DNA of 64,000 nucleotides from Chimaeribacter arupi (lineage in GTDB: Bacteria > Pseudomonadota > Gammaproteobacteria > Enterobacterales > Enterobacteriaceae): the NCBI RefSeq assembly GCF_002858805.1, contig NZ_PJZI01000013.1:1-64000 (forward strand), read 5' to 3'. The position numbers and the translations under genes were made by a program. How positions within the stretch are numbered: the stretch's first letter is position 1; each line of letters begins with the position of its first letter. Positions 19,769 to 30,353 of the stretch are shown piece after piece. The notes beneath the pieces were generated by a model that saw only the letters and a program-made list of their open reading frames with translations, was not told the DNA's origin and ran no database searches.

Positions 19769-19842
19769 GGGGCAGAGCAGGTATCACTGCCCCTGTCCGG
19801 GCACCCGGCCGCGGTACGATGCGTCGTCTGACGGCCGGGGTG
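19769..19842 (+). other. Two stacked hairpins in the ycfJ leader
   Basis: The 326-base gap between ndh and ycfJ has no gene but holds two strong folds: GGGGCAG/CTGCCCC (19769-19793) and a nested hairpin 19802-19842 with outer arms CACCCGGCCG and CGGCCGGGGTG (one bulge) and inner arms ACGA/TCGT around TGCG. They end 46 bases before the ycfJ GTG. No T run follows, so they are not a standard terminator. Confidence 0.5.
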
Positions 19843-19888
19843 TACCGGGCATGTAACATGGCATAAGAATGAACCGGGAGGATGTCCT

Positions 19889-20434
19889 GTGAATAAATCA
19901 ATGGCCGCAGGTATCGGTATTGGCATTGCCGCCGCGATGGGTATCGCCGCCGTCGCCAGCAATATGGAAGCGTTCTCCGGCCCGCAATATGCGCAGGTAG
20001 TGAATGCCACACCGATTACGGAAACCATAAAAACGCCGCGCCAGGAGTGCCGTGACGTCACCGTCACCCACCGTCGCCCGGTGCAGGATGAACACCAGAT
20101 CGCCGGCTCAGTATTGGGTGCGGTGGCCGGTGGGGTGCTGGGCCACCAGTTTGGCGGCGGCCGCGGGCGCGATGTCGCCACCGTGGCCGGGGCGCTGGCT
20201 GGTGGCTATGCAGGGAACCGCGCGCAGAGCAGCCTGCAGGAGAATGACACCTACACCACCACGAAACAGCATTGCAGCACGGTGTATGAGAAAACCCAAA
20301 AAACCCTGGGGTATGACGTCACCTATAAAATCGGTGACCAGCAGGGCAAAGTGCGGATGGATCGTCAGCCGGGCAACCAGATCCCGCTGGATCGTAACGG
20401 CCAGCTGATTCTGAACGACAGCAACCGCACCTGA
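19889..20434 (+). CDS. ycfJ: YcfJ glycine-zipper envelope protein
   Basis: 181-residue envelope protein with an N-terminal hydrophobic signal/anchor rich in Ala and Gly (residues 4-25) and a glycine-zipper 2TM domain (VLGAVAGGVLGHQFGGGRG and following GALAGGYAGN). Similar to E. coli YcfJ (179). Function unknown; related to Rick_17kDa-type domains. The GTG start follows GGGAGGA. In E. coli bhsA and ldtC lie between ycfJ and mfd; both are missing here. Confidence 0.9.
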   Translation: MNKSMAAGIGIGIAAAMGIAAVASNMEAFSGPQYAQVVNATPITETIKTPRQECRDVTVTHRRPVQDEHQIAGSVLGAVAGGVLGHQFGGGRGRDVATVAGALAGGYAGNRAQSSLQENDTYTTTKQHCSTVYEKTQKTLGYDVTYKIGDQQGKVRMDRQPGNQIPLDRNGQLILNDSNRT

Positions 20435-20460
20435 CAGCGCAGTATCTATAGAAAAATTGC

Positions 20461-20537
20461 GCCCGCGCACAGTGTTAGTTCTGATCGTTTACCCGCCTGA
20501 GGCAAGGTAAGCGAGTGGCATTAACATTGGCGCGGGC
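20461..20537. repeat. Three-tier nested palindrome between ycfJ and mfd
   Basis: Outer stem GCCCGCGC/GCGCGGGC (20461-20468 with 20530-20537), continued after a one-base bulge by CAGTGTTA/TAACATTG (one G-U), then an internal loop, a middle stem CGTTTACC/GGTAAGCG (20486-20493 with 20506-20513, one G-U), then GCC/GGC closing a TGA loop. The tail is TTTCTT. It lies between convergent genes. It could be a bidirectional terminator, a small RNA or a short palindromic repeat element. Confidence 0.6.
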
Positions 20538-20555
20538 TTTCTTATGGGGAAAATA

Positions 20556-20577
20556 CCGGGCAGCGGCCGCCGCCCGG
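20556..20577 (-). terminator. Possible terminator after mfd
   Basis: Six-base stem CCGGGC/GCCCGG with a GC-rich loop just after the mfd stop on the minus strand, followed by TATTTT. The T tract is weak. Confidence 0.45.
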
Positions 20578-20584
20578 CAGGGGG

Positions 20585-23500
20585 TCAGAGCGTGTGCTCA
20601 GCAAAGGCCTTCAGGTGGCTGTCCAGGAATTGCAGCCGCAGGTTGCGCTCGGTTAAATCGCGGTTGAATTTCAGCTTGGTCGGGCCATCCAGCCGGTAGA
20701 CCTGCGGCTCTTTCTGCAACAGGCCAATCAGGTAGGCCGGGTCGACGCGGTTCTGTTCGCCGAATTCAATAAAGCCGCCGCGCTCATTGCCTTCAATGCG
20801 CCGGATGCCCAGCGCCTGCGCTGCCAGCCGCAACGCGGCGATGTCGAGCAGGTTGCGCGCCGCATCCGGCAGCAGGCCAAAGCGGTCAATCAGCTCAACT
20901 TTGATCTCCTCCAGCTCACCGGCCTGTTTGGCGCTGGCGATGCGTTTATAGAACGAAAGCCGGGTGTTGACGTCAGGCACGTAGGTTTCCGGCAACAGCG
21001 ACGGCATCCGCAGCTCTACCTCAGTCTGGTTGCTGGTGAGATCCTCCAGTGACGGCTCGCGCCCCTCTTTCAGCGCATTCACCGCGCTCTCCAGCAGCTC
21101 CATATAGAGCGTAAAGCCGACGGTGGTCATCTGCCCGCTCTGGTCTTCACCCAGCAGCTCACCGGCCCCGCGGATCTCCAGATCATGCGTGGCCAGCGCG
21201 AACCCGGCCCCCAGATCTTCCAATGAGGCGATCGCCTCCAGCCGTTTCAGTGCATCGCCGCTCATCGCCTTGGGCGGCGGGGTGAGCAGGTAGGCGTAGG
21301 CCTGGTGGTGGGAACGCCCGACCCGGCCGCGCAACTGGTGCAGCTGCGCCAGCCCGAGGTGATCGGCCCGTTCAATGATGATGGTATTGGCGCTGGGGAT
21401 GTCGATGCCGGTTTCGATGATGGTGGTACACACCAGCACATTGAAACGCTGGTGGTGGAAATCATTCATCACCCGCTCCAGGTCGCGCTCGCGCATCTGG
21501 CCGTGGCCGACCGCAATCCGTGCCTCCGGCACCAGTTCGGTCAGGCGCTGAGCCGCCTTTTCAATATTTTCCACGTCGTTATAGAGGTAGTACACCTGCC
21601 CGCCGCGTAATACCTCACGCAGGATCGCCTCGCGCACCACCAGGCTGTCATATTCGCGCACGAAGGTTTTCACCGCCAGCCGCCGCGCCGGCGGGGTGGC
21701 AATGATCGACAGGTCGCGCATCCCGCTCATCGCCATGTTCAGCGTCCGCGGGATCGGGGTGGCCGTCAGGGTCAGGATGTCCACATCGGCGCGCATCGCC
21801 TTGATACGCTCTTTGTGGCGCACACCGAAACGGTGCTCCTCATCGACAATCAGCAGGCCGAGGTCTTTCCAGCGCAGATCGCTCATCAGCAATTTATGGG
21901 TGCCGATAATGATGTCGACCTTGCCCTCGACCGCCTCATCAATCACCACCTGCTGCTCTTTGGCGCTGCGGAAACGCGACATCAGCTCAATACGCACCGG
22001 CCAGTTGGCGAAGCGATCGCGGAAGTTATCATAATGCTGCTGGGCGAGCAGGGTGGTCGGCACCAGCACTGCCACCTGCTTGTGGTTTTCCACCGCCAGG
22101 AACGCGGCGCGCATCGCCACCTCGGTCTTGCCGAAGCCGACGTCGCCGCACACCAGCCGGTCCATTGCCAGCGGCCGGCACATGTCGCTCAGCACGGCAT
22201 TGATCGCCTGCTCCTGATCCGGCGTGGTTTCGAACGGGAAGGACTGGCAGAACAGCTGGTATTGCTCGCGGTCATGTTTAAAGGCGTAGCCCTCTTTGGC
22301 GGCGCGCTGGGCATAGATGTCGAGCAGCTCAGCCGCCACATCCCGCACCCGCTCGGCGGCTTTCTGGCGCGCCCGGCCCCAGGCTTCACCGCCCAGTTTA
22401 TGCAGCGGGGCGTTTTCATCCGCGCCCCCGGCATAACGGCTGATCAGGTGCAGCGAAGAGACCGGCACATAGAGTTTGTCCTCCCCGGCATAGGTCAGGA
22501 TCAGGTATTCCGCCTTGATGCCGCCGGCTTCCAGCGTGGTCATGCCTGCATAGCGGCCGACGCCGTGCTCCAGATGCACCACCGGCTGGCCGGGGTGCAG
22601 CTCCGCCAGGTTGCGGATCAGCGTTTCGGTGTTGATGGTCCGGCGGTTGTCCTGGCGGCGGCGGCTGACGCGCTCGCCCAGCAGGTCGCTTTCGCACACC
22701 AGCGCCAGCTCACGCGGGCGGTCGAGGAACCCGCGCTCACTGGCGCCGATCATCAGGTAGTGGCCCGGCGCTTCCGCCTGCTCCAGGCGCTCAATCAGCA
22801 CCGGGCGTAATTTAATCCGCGCCAGCAAATCCTGCAGGGTTTCACGGCGGCCCTCACTCTCCACCGAGAAGATCAGGCGGCCGGTAAAGGCTTCCGCAAA
22901 ACGGCGCAAGGTATCAAGCGGCGATTTCTGCTGCGGCTCCACCGCCAGTGACGGCAGCGGCTCATAGCCTAAATTGGTGTTGGCGGCTTTCTCCGGCAGC
23001 TGCTCAGTTTTCAGTTGCACCCGCGGCCACTGTTTCAGCTCGGCGAACAGGGCATCAACCCGCAGCCACAGGGATTCCGGCTCCAGCAGCGGGCGCATCG
23101 GGTCAACGCGGCGGTTCTCATAGCGCTGGTTCACGTCCAGCCAGAAACGCTCAGCTGACGCCTCCAGATCGCCGGTATTCACCAGCAGGGTATTTTCCGG
23201 CAGGTAGCTGAACAGCGTGCTCAGCGGTTCATTGAAGAACAGCGGCTGCCAGTACTCAATCCCGGCCGGGAAGGTGCCTTTGCTGACCTGCTGGTAGATG
23301 TGCTCCGGCTCACGGCGCACATCAAATTTTTCCCGCCACTGGCTGCGGAACAGCTCAATCGCCGCTTTATCGGTCGGGAACTCATGCGCCGGTAACAGGT
23401 TAATGCGATCCACTTCGCTCAGGGTGCGCTGGGTATCCACATCAAACACCCGCAGGCTGTCGATCTCGTCATCAAAGAAATCGAGGCGGTACGGCTCCTC

Positions 23501-24028
23501 GCTGCCCATCGGGTAGAGGTCAAGCAGCGCGCCGCGGGTGGCGTACTCACCATGTTCCATCACCTGATCCACACTGCGGTAGCCCGCCTGCTCCAGCTGG
23601 GCGCGCAGTTTGTCACGCGAGAGGCGCTGCCCTTTTTGCATCACCAGCGCGTGGCCGTGCAAAAACGCATGGGGGCAGACGCGCTGCATCAGGGTGTTGA
23701 CCGGCAGGATAATGACCCCGCGCGCCATCGTCGGCAGCTGGTAGAGGCTGGAGAGGCGGGCGGAAATGATCTCCTGGTGCGGGGAGAAGCTGTCATAGGG
23801 CAGGGTTTCCCAGTCCGACAGCGCCGTCACCAGGTGTGAGGTGAACTGCTGGATCTCATCACGCAGCCGCAGGGCATTTTGCATGTCAGGGGCGATCAGC
23901 ATCACCGGGCCATCATGGCGCTCAATGATCTCGGCGCACTCGACGGCGCAGGCTGAGCCGGTCAGTTGACCAAGCACACGGACATCGCCGCGGCGGGCGG
24001 GCAGGGAGTAACGGTATGTGTGAGGCAT
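20585..24028 (-). CDS. mfd: Transcription-repair coupling factor Mfd
   Basis: DNA translocase that removes stalled RNA polymerase and recruits UvrA. 1147 residues (E. coli 1148). Visible in order: UvrB-homology region (residues 1 to about 340), CarD-like RNA polymerase interaction domain containing VVHLEHGVGRY (about 475-545), SF2 motor with Walker A GDVGFGKTEV, DEEH box VDEEHRFG, LTATPIPRTL, GRVGRSHHQAYAYLL, and the C-terminal D7 autoinhibitory domain. Divergent from lolC across a 280-base gap. Confidence 0.98.
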   Translation of the reverse strand: MPHTYRYSLPARRGDVRVLGQLTGSACAVECAEIIERHDGPVMLIAPDMQNALRLRDEIQQFTSHLVTALSDWETLPYDSFSPHQEIISARLSSLYQLPTMARGVIILPVNTLMQRVCPHAFLHGHALVMQKGQRLSRDKLRAQLEQAGYRSVDQVMEHGEYATRGALLDLYPMGSEEPYRLDFFDDEIDSLRVFDVDTQRTLSEVDRINLLPAHEFPTDKAAIELFRSQWREKFDVRREPEHIYQQVSKGTFPAGIEYWQPLFFNEPLSTLFSYLPENTLLVNTGDLEASAERFWLDVNQRYENRRVDPMRPLLEPESLWLRVDALFAELKQWPRVQLKTEQLPEKAANTNLGYEPLPSLAVEPQQKSPLDTLRRFAEAFTGRLIFSVESEGRRETLQDLLARIKLRPVLIERLEQAEAPGHYLMIGASERGFLDRPRELALVCESDLLGERVSRRRQDNRRTINTETLIRNLAELHPGQPVVHLEHGVGRYAGMTTLEAGGIKAEYLILTYAGEDKLYVPVSSLHLISRYAGGADENAPLHKLGGEAWGRARQKAAERVRDVAAELLDIYAQRAAKEGYAFKHDREQYQLFCQSFPFETTPDQEQAINAVLSDMCRPLAMDRLVCGDVGFGKTEVAMRAAFLAVENHKQVAVLVPTTLLAQQHYDNFRDRFANWPVRIELMSRFRSAKEQQVVIDEAVEGKVDIIIGTHKLLMSDLRWKDLGLLIVDEEHRFGVRHKERIKAMRADVDILTLTATPIPRTLNMAMSGMRDLSIIATPPARRLAVKTFVREYDSLVVREAILREVLRGGQVYYLYNDVENIEKAAQRLTELVPEARIAVGHGQMRERDLERVMNDFHHQRFNVLVCTTIIETGIDIPSANTIIIERADHLGLAQLHQLRGRVGRSHHQAYAYLLTPPPKAMSGDALKRLEAIASLEDLGAGFALATHDLEIRGAGELLGEDQSGQMTTVGFTLYMELLESAVNALKEGREPSLEDLTSNQTEVELRMPSLLPETYVPDVNTRLSFYKRIASAKQAGELEEIKVELIDRFGLLPDAARNLLDIAALRLAAQALGIRRIEGNERGGFIEFGEQNRVDPAYLIGLLQKEPQVYRLDGPTKLKFNRDLTERNLRLQFLDSHLKAFAEHTL

Positions 24029-24308
24029 AGGCAGTTTTACATTCTCTTGTTCAGCAACGGGCCATCCCGGTCAGTCGGGCATCTTGCCCGCCGTATCGTG
24101 AAGCCGCAGGTTCGCGGCAGCACACGCATCAGGCTGGCTTACCAGCGCAGAAAACGCGATGCAGTAAGTATAAGCAACCCTGAAAGCCTGGTAGTTAATA
24201 GATAAGTACCGACACAAGTACTTACTAAAGGAAGTGGTTCCCTAATGCGGTTGTAGCCTTTATTATCCTTGATCACTTTGCTTTAGCAACTGTCATAAAA
24301 CGGATTTC

Positions 24309-25511
24309 ATGTATCAACCTGTCGCGTTATTCATCGGCCTGCGTTATATGCGCGGGCGGGCCTCAGACCGCTTCGGCCGGTTTGTTTCCTGGCTTTCCAC
24401 CATCGGCATTACGCTTGGCGTGATGGCGCTGGTTACCGTCCTCTCCGTGATGAACGGCTTTGAGCGCGATCTCGAGAGGAACATTCTCGGGCTGATGCCT
24501 CAGGCGCTGATCACCACCCCGCAGGGCTCCCTTAACCCACAGAAACTCCCCGCCTCCGGCCTGGCCGGTTTACAGGGCGTCGCGGGCATTGTGCCGCTGA
24601 CCACCGGCGATGTGGTGCTGCAAAGCGCGCGCGGCGTGGCCGTCGGCGTGATGCTGGGCGTCAACCCGGACCAGCCGGAGCCGCTGGCGCGCTATCTGGT
24701 CGGCGCACAGCAACAGCAGCTCCAGCCGAAAAGTTACCACGTCATTCTGGGTGAACAGCTGGCCGGGCAACTGGGCGTCAAACGCGGCGACACGCTGCGG
24801 CTGATGGTCACCAGCGCCAGCGAATTCACCCCGATGGGGCGGATCCCGAGCCAGCGCCTGTTTACCGTGATCGGCACCTTTGCGGCCAACAGTGAAGTGG
24901 ACGGCTACCAGCTGCTGGTGAACCAGCAGGACGCCTCCCGCCTGATGCGCTACCCGGCAGGCAACATCACCGGCTGGCGGCTGACGCTGGAACAACCGCT
25001 CGCGGTAGATACCCTGAGCCAACAGCCGCTGCCGGCCGGCACCCAGTGGAAAGACTGGCGTGTCCGCAAAGGCGAGCTGTTCCAGGCGGTGCGCATGGAG
25101 AAGAACATGATGGGGCTGCTGCTTAGCCTGATTGTGGCGGTGGCGGCCTTTAACATCATCACCTCGCTCGGCCTGCTGGTGATGGAAAAGCAGGGTGAAG
25201 TCGCGATCCTGCAAACCCAGGGGCTGACGCGCCGCCAGATTATGACGGTGTTTATGGTGCAGGGCGCCAGTGCCGGCATTATCGGCGCACTGCTCGGGGC
25301 GCTGCTCGGCACCCTGCTGGCGAGCCAGCTGGGGACGATTATGCCCGCGCTCGGCATGGCGATTGACGGCGCGTCGCTGCCGGTCGACATTGAGCCGCTC
25401 CAGGTCATCAGCATTGCGCTGGTGGCGATGGCGGTGGCTTTGCTTTCCACGCTTTACCCTTCATGGCGCGCTGCCGCCGTTCAACCCGCTGAGGCTTTAC
25501 GTTATGAGTAA
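24309..25511 (+). CDS. lolC: Lipoprotein-releasing system permease LolC
   Basis: Inner-membrane subunit of the LolCDE exporter that extracts mature lipoproteins and passes them to LolA. Type VII ABC permease topology: one N-terminal membrane helix (about residues 22-45), a large periplasmic domain, then three C-terminal helices; FtsX domain and the terminal [14 protein letters not shown]. 400 residues, close to E. coli (399). The stop overlaps the lolD start by 8 bases. Confidence 0.97.
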   Translation: MYQPVALFIGLRYMRGRASDRFGRFVSWLSTIGITLGVMALVTVLSVMNGFERDLERNILGLMPQALITTPQGSLNPQKLPASGLAGLQGVAGIVPLTTGDVVLQSARGVAVGVMLGVNPDQPEPLARYLVGAQQQQLQPKSYHVILGEQLAGQLGVKRGDTLRLMVTSASEFTPMGRIPSQRLFTVIGTFAANSEVDGYQLLVNQQDASRLMRYPAGNITGWRLTLEQPLAVDTLSQQPLPAGTQWKDWRVRKGELFQAVRMEKNMMGLLLSLIVAVAAFNIITSLGLLVMEKQGEVAILQTQGLTRRQIMTVFMVQGASAGIIGALLGALLGTLLASQLGTIMPALGMAIDGASLPVDIEPLQVISIALVAMAVALLSTLYPSWRAAAVQPAEALRYE

Positions 25512-26208
25512 CCATCCTTTATTGCAGTGCGACAGCCTGTGCAAAACCTATCAGGAAGGCAAGCTGCAAACCTCTGTGCTGCGCGATGTGACCTTTGCCA
25601 TGCAGCCGGGCGAGATGATGGCGATCGTGGGCAGCTCCGGGTCGGGCAAAAGTACCTTGCTGCACCTGCTGGGCGGGCTGGACACCCCCACCTCCGGGGA
25701 TGTGGTGTTCAAAGGCACGGCGCTCAGCGGCATGTCCTCCCGCGCCAAAGCCGCACTGCGTAACCGTGAGCTGGGCTTTATCTACCAGTTCCACCACCTG
25801 CTGCCGGATTTTACGGCGCTGGAGAATGTGGCGATGCCGTTGCTGATCGGCACCGGCAGCGCGGCGGACGCGCAGGAAAAAGCGCGTGAGATGCTGGCTG
25901 CCGTCGGGCTGGAGAAACGCAGCGGCCACCGGCCGTCTGAACTCTCCGGCGGGGAGCGCCAGCGGGTGGCGATCGCCCGTGCGCTGGTGAATAACCCGTC
26001 GCTGGTGCTGGCGGATGAGCCGACCGGCAACCTTGACCAGCGCAATGCCGACAGCATTTTTGAACTGCTGGGCGAGCTGAACGTGCGGCAGGGCACCGCG
26101 TTCCTGGTGGTGACCCACGACCTGTCGCTGGCGCGCCGCCTGAACCGCCAGCTGGAGATGCGTGACGGCCGGTTGCAGCAGGATGTTTCCCTGCTGGGGG
26201 CGCAGTAA
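25504..26208 (+). CDS. lolD: Lipoprotein-releasing system ATPase LolD
   Basis: ABC ATPase of the LolCDE exporter. Walker [11 protein letters not shown]-loop [11 protein letters not shown], signature [15 protein letters not shown], Walker [12 protein letters not shown] and switch His in VVTHDLSLA. The ATG at 25504 (MSNHPLLQC) gives 234 residues, matching E. coli 233; a longer frame into lolC is spurious. The TAATG junction couples it to lolE. Confidence 0.97.
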   Translation: MSNHPLLQCDSLCKTYQEGKLQTSVLRDVTFAMQPGEMMAIVGSSGSGKSTLLHLLGGLDTPTSGDVVFKGTALSGMSSRAKAALRNRELGFIYQFHHLLPDFTALENVAMPLLIGTGSAADAQEKAREMLAAVGLEKRSGHRPSELSGGERQRVAIARALVNNPSLVLADEPTGNLDQRNADSIFELLGELNVRQGTAFLVVTHDLSLARRLNRQLEMRDGRLQQDVSLLGAQ

Positions 26209-27455
26209 TGGGGCTGCCTCTCTCCCTGGTGATTGGCCTGCGCTTCAGCCGCGGCCGTCGCCGCAGCGGCATGGTGTCGCTGATCTCCATCATCTCGACC
26301 GTCGGCATTGCGCTGGGTGTGGCAGTGCTGATTGTCGGCCTGAGCGCGATGAACGGTTTCGAGCGTGAGCTGAATAACCGTATTCTGGCGGTGGTGCCGC
26401 ACGGTGAAATTGAGCCGGTAGACCAGCCGTTTAACGGCTGGCAAGCGCTGCTGCCGAAAGTGGCGGCGGTGCCGGGCGTGGCGGCCGCCGCGCCGTACAT
26501 TAATTTCACCGGCCTGCTGGAAAGCGGCGCGAAATTGCGCGCGGTGCAGGTAAAAGGCGTGGACCCGCAACAGGAAGCGCAACTCAGCGCGCTGCCGCAC
26601 TTTGTGCAGGGCGACGCCTGGGCGCATTTCCGCGCCGGTGAACAGCAGGTGATCCTGGGCAAAGGCATCGCCGATGAACTGGGCGTCAAGGCCGGGTCCT
26701 CCGTCACGGTGATGATCCCAAACAGCGATCCGCAGGGCAAACTGCTGCAACCCAAGCGCATCCGCCTGCGGGTGACCGGCATCCTGCAACTCAGCGGCCA
26801 GCTCGACCACAGCTTTGCGATGGTGCCGCTGGCCGATGCGCAGGGCTATCTCGACATGGGTGACAGTGTCACGGGGATTGCCCTCAAAGCCAATGACCCG
26901 TTCAGCGCCAATACCCTGGTGCGCGACGCAGGCAAAGTCACTGAAGCTTACGTCTATATCCGCAGCTGGATCGGCACCTACGGCTACATGTACCGCGACA
27001 TCGAAATGGTGCGCGCCATTATGTACCTGGCGCTGGTGCTGGTGATTGGCGTGGCCTGCTTCAATATCGTCTCCACGCTGGTGATGGCGGTCAAAGACAA
27101 GAGCAGTGACATCGCCGTGCTGCGCACCCTGGGCGCGGGTGACCGGCTGATCCGCGCTGTTTTCATCTGGTACGGGCTGCTGGCCGGGCTGGTCGGCAGC
27201 CTGAGCGGCGTGGTGGTCGGCGTGGTGGCGGCATTGCAGCTTACGCCGGTTGTGCGCGGGCTGGAAACGCTGATCGGCCATCAGTTCCTGTCGGGTGACA
27301 TCTACTTCATCGATTTCCTGCCGTCAGAACTGCACTGGCTGGACGTCGGCGGCGTGCTGCTGACCGCCATCCTGCTGAGCCTGATCGCCAGCTGGTATCC
27401 GGCACGGCGCGCCAGCCGCATCGACCCGGCACGCGTGTTGAGCGGCGGCCAGTAA
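26208..27455 (+). CDS. lolE: Lipoprotein-releasing system permease LolE
   Basis: Second permease of LolCDE, which in E. coli makes the initial contact with lipoproteins. Same topology as LolC (N-terminal helix, periplasmic domain, three C-terminal helices), with [17 protein letters not shown] near residues 43-60 and C-terminal [19 protein letters not shown]. 415 residues (E. coli 414). The ATG overlaps the lolD stop. Confidence 0.97.
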   Translation: MGLPLSLVIGLRFSRGRRRSGMVSLISIISTVGIALGVAVLIVGLSAMNGFERELNNRILAVVPHGEIEPVDQPFNGWQALLPKVAAVPGVAAAAPYINFTGLLESGAKLRAVQVKGVDPQQEAQLSALPHFVQGDAWAHFRAGEQQVILGKGIADELGVKAGSSVTVMIPNSDPQGKLLQPKRIRLRVTGILQLSGQLDHSFAMVPLADAQGYLDMGDSVTGIALKANDPFSANTLVRDAGKVTEAYVYIRSWIGTYGYMYRDIEMVRAIMYLALVLVIGVACFNIVSTLVMAVKDKSSDIAVLRTLGAGDRLIRAVFIWYGLLAGLVGSLSGVVVGVVAALQLTPVVRGLETLIGHQFLSGDIYFIDFLPSELHWLDVGGVLLTAILLSLIASWYPARRASRIDPARVLSGGQ

Positions 27456-27465
27456 GGGATTGAGC

Positions 27466-28371
27466 ATGTATTACGGCATTGATATGGGCGGCAGCAAAAT
27501 TGAGCTGGCGGTGTTTGACCGGCAGCTCACCCGGCGGTGGCAGAAACGGGTGCCGACCCCGCGGGATGACTACGCGGCGTTGCTGGCGGCGCTGGCGGCG
27601 CTGGTGCAGGAGGCCGATGCCCGTGTCGGTGGCGGGCGGGTCGGCATCGGTATTCCCGGCCTGATTAAGGCTGACGGCACGCTGTTTTCTGCCAATGTCC
27701 CGGCGGCATCCGGCAAGCGGTTGCAGGCGGATCTGGCGCGCCTGCTGGGGCGTGACGTCCGCATTGACAATGATGCCAACTGTTTTGCGCTCTCAGAAGC
27801 CTGGGATGACGAATTCCGTGCCTACCCGAGCGTGCTGGGGCTGATTCTCGGCACCGGCGTCGGCGGCGGGCTGGTGTTTAACGGCAGGGTGTTTGGCGGC
27901 CGTAACGGCGTGGCCGGGGAAGTGGGCCATATGCGCCTGCCGGTGGATGCACGGGCGTTGCTGGGGCCTGATGCCGCGCCGGTGGTGTGCGGCTGCGGCC
28001 AGACCGACTGCATGGAGGGTTACCTCTCCGGCCGTGGGTTTGAGCGCTTATATGCCCTGGGCGGCGGCCAACCGCTCACCGCCCCGGCGATCATGGCGCG
28101 CTACCGGGCCGGGGACGCCATTGCCGTGGCGCACGTTGACCGCTACGCCGACCTGCTGGCGGCCTGCCTCGGCAACCTGCTGACTGTGCTGGACCCGCAT
28201 CTGGTGGTGATTGGCGGCGGCCTGTCGAATGTGGATGAGCTTTACCCGGCGCTGGCCGCGCGCCTGCCGGCCCACCTGTTGCCGGGCTGTGAGCCGCCGC
28301 GCATTGAAAAAGCCCGCTATGGCGATGCAGGTGGCGCGCGCGGGGCAGCCTGCCTAAATTTGTTAGAGTAA
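27466..28371 (+). CDS. nagK: N-acetylglucosamine kinase NagK
   Basis: ROK-family kinase that phosphorylates GlcNAc released during peptidoglycan recycling. N-terminal phosphate motif [13 protein letters not shown], active-site [16 protein letters not shown], and zinc-binding [17 protein letters not shown]. 301 residues (E. coli 303). The ATG at 27466 is preferred over a TTG two codons earlier. It follows lolE by 10 bases. Confidence 0.94.
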   Translation: MYYGIDMGGSKIELAVFDRQLTRRWQKRVPTPRDDYAALLAALAALVQEADARVGGGRVGIGIPGLIKADGTLFSANVPAASGKRLQADLARLLGRDVRIDNDANCFALSEAWDDEFRAYPSVLGLILGTGVGGGLVFNGRVFGGRNGVAGEVGHMRLPVDARALLGPDAAPVVCGCGQTDCMEGYLSGRGFERLYALGGGQPLTAPAIMARYRAGDAIAVAHVDRYADLLAACLGNLLTVLDPHLVVIGGGLSNVDELYPALAARLPAHLLPGCEPPRIEKARYGDAGGARGAACLNLLE

Positions 28372-28419
28372 CGTTATCCCATCCGGGGTCGCGCACCGCA
28401 GTACAGAGGAGCAGGTGTC

Positions 28420-29250
28420 ATGCACACACGCCACAGGCTGCGCCGGTTCCGCAAGCTGAAACATTTGCGGCACCAACGATTTCGCTCACGCATTTTCCAT
28501 CGTGACAATATGGCGGTTACCGAGATGAAAAAACCTTTTGTGGTGGTATTGACCGGCGCGGGCATTTCCGCGGAGTCCGGCATCCGCACGTTCCGCGCGG
28601 CGGACGGGCTGTGGGAGGAGCACCGCGTGGAGGATGTCGCCACGCCGGAAGGGTTCCAGCGTGATCCGGCGCGCGTGCAGGCGTTCTACAACGCCCGGCG
28701 GCAACAGTTGCAGCAACCGGCGATTGCGCCCAACGCCGCCCATCTGGCACTGGCAGAACTGGAAGAAAACCTGGGCGACCACTTCCTGCTGGTGACGCAG
28801 AATATCGATAACCTGCACGAACGCGCCGGTAACCAGCGGGTGCTGCATATGCACGGCGAGCTGCTGAAAGTGCGCTGTACCCGTTCCAACCAGGTGATTG
28901 AGTGGCCGGGCGACCTGACAGTGGATGACCGCTGCCACTGTTGCCAGTTCCCGTCACCGCTGCGCCCGCATGTGGTGTGGTTTGGCGAAATGCCGATCGG
29001 CATGGATGAGATTTATCAGGCGCTGGCGAAAGCGGATTACTTTATCTCGATAGGCACCTCCGGCCATGTTTACCCGGCGGCGGGCTTTGTGCATGAGGCG
29101 CGGCTGAGCGGGGCGCACACGGTGGAGCTGAACCTGGAGCCGAGCCAGGTCGAAAGCCAGTTTGATGAGCGGCAGTACGGGCTGGCGAGTGAGGTGGTGC
29201 CGGCGTTTGTCCGCCAGATGATCGCCGGTGGGGAAGGGAAGTGGCAGTAG
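28420..29250 (+). CDS. cobB: NAD-dependent protein deacylase CobB
   Basis: Sirtuin that removes acetyl and succinyl groups from lysines. [14 protein letters not shown] (NAD site), [12 protein letters not shown], catalytic His in MHGELL, zinc cysteines in the CTRSNQ and CHCCQF segments. The ATG at 28420 gives the long form (276 residues) with an Arg/His-rich N-terminal extension; an internal ATG at 28525 ([13 protein letters not shown]) would give a short form, as reported for Salmonella and E. coli CobB. Confidence 0.95.
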   Translation: MHTRHRLRRFRKLKHLRHQRFRSRIFHRDNMAVTEMKKPFVVVLTGAGISAESGIRTFRAADGLWEEHRVEDVATPEGFQRDPARVQAFYNARRQQLQQPAIAPNAAHLALAELEENLGDHFLLVTQNIDNLHERAGNQRVLHMHGELLKVRCTRSNQVIEWPGDLTVDDRCHCCQFPSPLRPHVVWFGEMPIGMDEIYQALAKADYFISIGTSGHVYPAAGFVHEARLSGAHTVELNLEPSQVESQFDERQYGLASEVVPAFVRQMIAGGEGKWQ

Positions 29251-29294
29251 GGCACGGATAACCGGGCGCAGGGCGCGCCCGGCAGGGAAGCCGT

Positions 29295-30335
29295 TTACTG
29301 CCCGGCTTTGAGTTTCTGGTAAAGCGTTTCGTACAGCTCGCTGGTGGTGCCGACGTCATTCTGCCACTCACCGTTTTTCATCACCGCGTCAGACGGGTAG
29401 AGCGACGGGTCATTCGCCACCTCAGGCGGCAGCAGTTTTTTCGCTTCCAGGTTCGGCGTTGGGTAACCGATGGTTTCCGCCACTTGCGCCGCCACTTCCG
29501 GACGCAGCAGGAAATCAATCAGCTTGTGCGCGCCTTCCACGTTATGCGCGTTGGCCGGGATCGCCAGGCTGTCCATCCAGAAAATCCCGCCCTCTTTCGG
29601 CCACACCACCGTCAGCGGTGTGCCGGCCTGGCGCGCCACGTAGGCAGAGCCGTTCCACACCATGCCGAGGTTCACTTCCCCTTCCATGTACGGGTTCGCC
29701 GGGTTGTCAGAGTTGAAGGCCAGCACGTTCGGCATCAGCTTGCGCAATTCCTGGTAGGCCGCCTCAATCTCTTTCGGGTCAGTGGTGTTGCCGGAGTGGC
29801 CGAGCTTGCGCAGCGCAATCTGGAACACTTCACGCGCATCGTCGGTAAGCAGCAGACTGCCTTTGTATTCCGGCTTCCACAGGTCGGCCCAGCCGGTGAT
29901 GGTTTTCGGGTCGATCTGGTCACTGTTGACCCCAATCGCCGTGGCACCCCAGATGTAAGGGATCGAGTAGTCATTGCCTGGGTCAAACGGCTTGTTCAGC
30001 AGGTTCGGGTCCAGGGCAGAGAAGTGGCTGAGCTTGCTTTTGTCGATCTTCTGCAACATGCCTTCTTTGCGCATTTTCGACACAAAATAGGTCGACGGCA
30101 CCACCAGGTCGTACGCGCCCTCTTTATAGGTTTTCAGCTTGGCGTACATGGTTTCGTTGGACTCATAGGTGGAGTAAATCACCTTGATGCCGGTCTCTTT
30201 GGTGAACTGCTCCAGCAGGCCCGGCGGGACGTACTCCGTCCAGTTGTAGAAGTATAAGGTGTTGTTGTCATCCGCCTGGGCGAAGGCGCTGGCGGCCAGT
30301 AAGCCCGCTGCCAGCCACTGTGCTGTTTTTTTCAT
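29295..30335 (-). CDS. potD: Spermidine/putrescine-binding protein PotD
   Basis: Periplasmic substrate-binding protein of the PotABCD ABC importer. Signal peptide [21 protein letters not shown], then the bacterial extracellular solute-binding domain with [17 protein letters not shown] and polyamine-pocket residues typical of the family. 346 residues (E. coli 348). It is last in the operon and separated from potC by 141 bases carrying a hairpin and a terminator-like element. Confidence 0.96.
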   Translation of the reverse strand: MKKTAQWLAAGLLAASAFAQADDNNTLYFYNWTEYVPPGLLEQFTKETGIKVIYSTYESNETMYAKLKTYKEGAYDLVVPSTYFVSKMRKEGMLQKIDKSKLSHFSALDPNLLNKPFDPGNDYSIPYIWGATAIGVNSDQIDPKTITGWADLWKPEYKGSLLLTDDAREVFQIALRKLGHSGNTTDPKEIEAAYQELRKLMPNVLAFNSDNPANPYMEGEVNLGMVWNGSAYVARQAGTPLTVVWPKEGGIFWMDSLAIPANAHNVEGAHKLIDFLLRPEVAAQVAETIGYPTPNLEAKKLLPPEVANDPSLYPSDAVMKNGEWQNDVGTTSELYETLYQKLKAGQ

Positions 30336-30353
30336 TGTTACCCCTGTTAATCA

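Noticed and set aside
25782-27281. 499-codon minus-strand ORF
   Set aside because: Antisense shadow of lolD and lolE; His/Gln-rich translation typical of reverse frames in GC-rich genes.
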